This document shows positions 63,677-64,000 of a stretch of DNA of 64,000 nt, piece by piece. Made by a program: the position numbers and the translations under genes. The notes beneath the pieces were generated by a model. It saw nothing but the letters and a program-made list of their open reading frames with translations. It searched no databases and was not told where the DNA came from. The DNA comes from Hyphomicrobiales bacterium (lineage in GTDB: Bacteria > Pseudomonadota > Alphaproteobacteria > Rhizobiales > Rhizobiaceae), in contig UBZT01000002.1 of NCBI GenBank assembly GCA_900470155.1, positions 124,001-188,000 of the forward strand. Reading direction: 5' to 3'. Each line of letters starts with the position of its first letter. Within the stretch, counting starts at the first letter, position 1.

Positions 63677-64000
63677 ATGGCACTTCTCGATATCCAAAAC
63701 CTCACCGTCGAGTTCGAAACAGCATCCGGCTGGTTCAAGGCGGTGGATGGCGTCTCGCTGTCGGTCGACGCTGGCGAAGTACTTGCTATCGTTGGCGAAA
63801 GCGGCTCTGGCAAGTCGGTCGCCATGCTTGCCGTCATGGGCCTTTTGCCCTGGACAGCAAAGATCACCGCTGATCGCATGTTGTTTCTCGGCCGCGACAT
63901 CCAGGGCATGTCACCGTCGGATCGGCGCAAGCTGATCGGCAAGGATGTGGCGATGATCTTCCAGGAACCGGTCGCCAGCCTCAATCCGTGCTTCACGGTC
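63677..64000 (+). CDS. dppD: Dipeptide ABC transporter ATPase DppD, 5' part (cut by window end)
   Basis: 108 codons visible, open to the last base. Starts 1 base after the dppC stop. N-terminal ABC region: LLDIQNLTVEFET, Walker A GESGSGKS (Gly40-Ser47) and the Q-loop MIFQEPVASLNP, typical of DppD/OppD. The rest of the gene, including signature and Walker B, lies beyond the window. Confidence 0.92.
   Translation, partial: MALLDIQNLTVEFETASGWFKAVDGVSLSVDAGEVLAIVGESGSGKSVAMLAVMGLLPWTAKITADRMLFLGRDIQGMSPSDRRKLIGKDVAMIFQEPVASLNPCFTV

Noticed and set aside
1..64000. CRISPR array, prophage, insertion sequence or rRNA
   Set aside because: No regularly spaced direct repeats, transposase, integrase, phage structural or ribosomal RNA sequence was seen when reading the window.

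Overview
The window looks like a piece of a Rhizobiaceae-type alphaproteobacterial genome (Rhizobium/Agrobacterium relatives). The grounds are high-GC coding, dense LysR-controlled accessory metabolism, many ABC importers, a LigD plus two-Ku end-joining set, and two sequences matching the alphaproteobacterial general-stress (EcfG/RpoE2) promoter GGAAC-N16/17-(C)GTT. Species and replicon cannot be fixed from the sequence alone; the mix of catabolic and transport islands would suit a chromid or an accessory chromosomal region (inference).

Layout. 0-10 kb: the 3' end of a LysR gene, a Tat-exported haloperoxidase-type hydrolase, a LysR relic, a hipBA toxin-antitoxin pair with an operator-like palindrome, a six-TM protein, a Tat-exported metallo-beta-lactamase-fold hydrolase divergent from a LysR gene, and a class V aminotransferase divergent from an Lrp gene. 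10-15 kb: treY-treZ trehalose synthesis from glucan, preceded by a 63-codon gene with a clean EcfG promoter. 15-19 kb: a three-subunit PaoABC-like molybdenum aldehyde oxidoreductase. 19-24.6 kb: ligD convergent with ku-ku (EcfG-type promoter), then an EAL phosphodiesterase. 25-33 kb: a soluble two-component system divergent from a ribose-type sugar importer with an SMP-30 lactonase. 33.8-37.8 kb: aldonate catabolism (idonate-type dehydrogenase, gluconate 5-dehydrogenase, and a gluconokinase whose frame runs into a 2-hydroxyacid dehydrogenase), plus an RraA-like protein. 37.9-41.8 kb: a polar amino-acid importer led by an SDR gene. 42-49 kb: LysR, then an operon accB-accC-(biotin-less BCCP-like)-pxpB-pxpC-pxpA-aminotransferase. 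49-52.8 kb: a secreted hydrolase divergent from an OhrR-like MarR gene with twin operator-like repeats, and an SDR/SnoaL pair divergent from LysR. 52.8-54.5 kb: 1.7 kb with no recognisable gene. 54.5-59.5 kb: TetR with an RND efflux pair. 60-64 kb: dppABCD, with dppD cut by the window end.

How the genes fit together. Many units are regulator plus divergent target. The 25-42 kb block reads as uptake and oxidation of sugar acids and related compounds. The stress theme (trehalose, NHEJ, possibly the small protein) is tied together by the EcfG-like promoters. The most unusual items are the pxp/acc operon with a carrier-like protein that has lost the biotin lysine, the gluconokinase-dehydrogenase continuous frame, and the small gene heading the trehalose operon.
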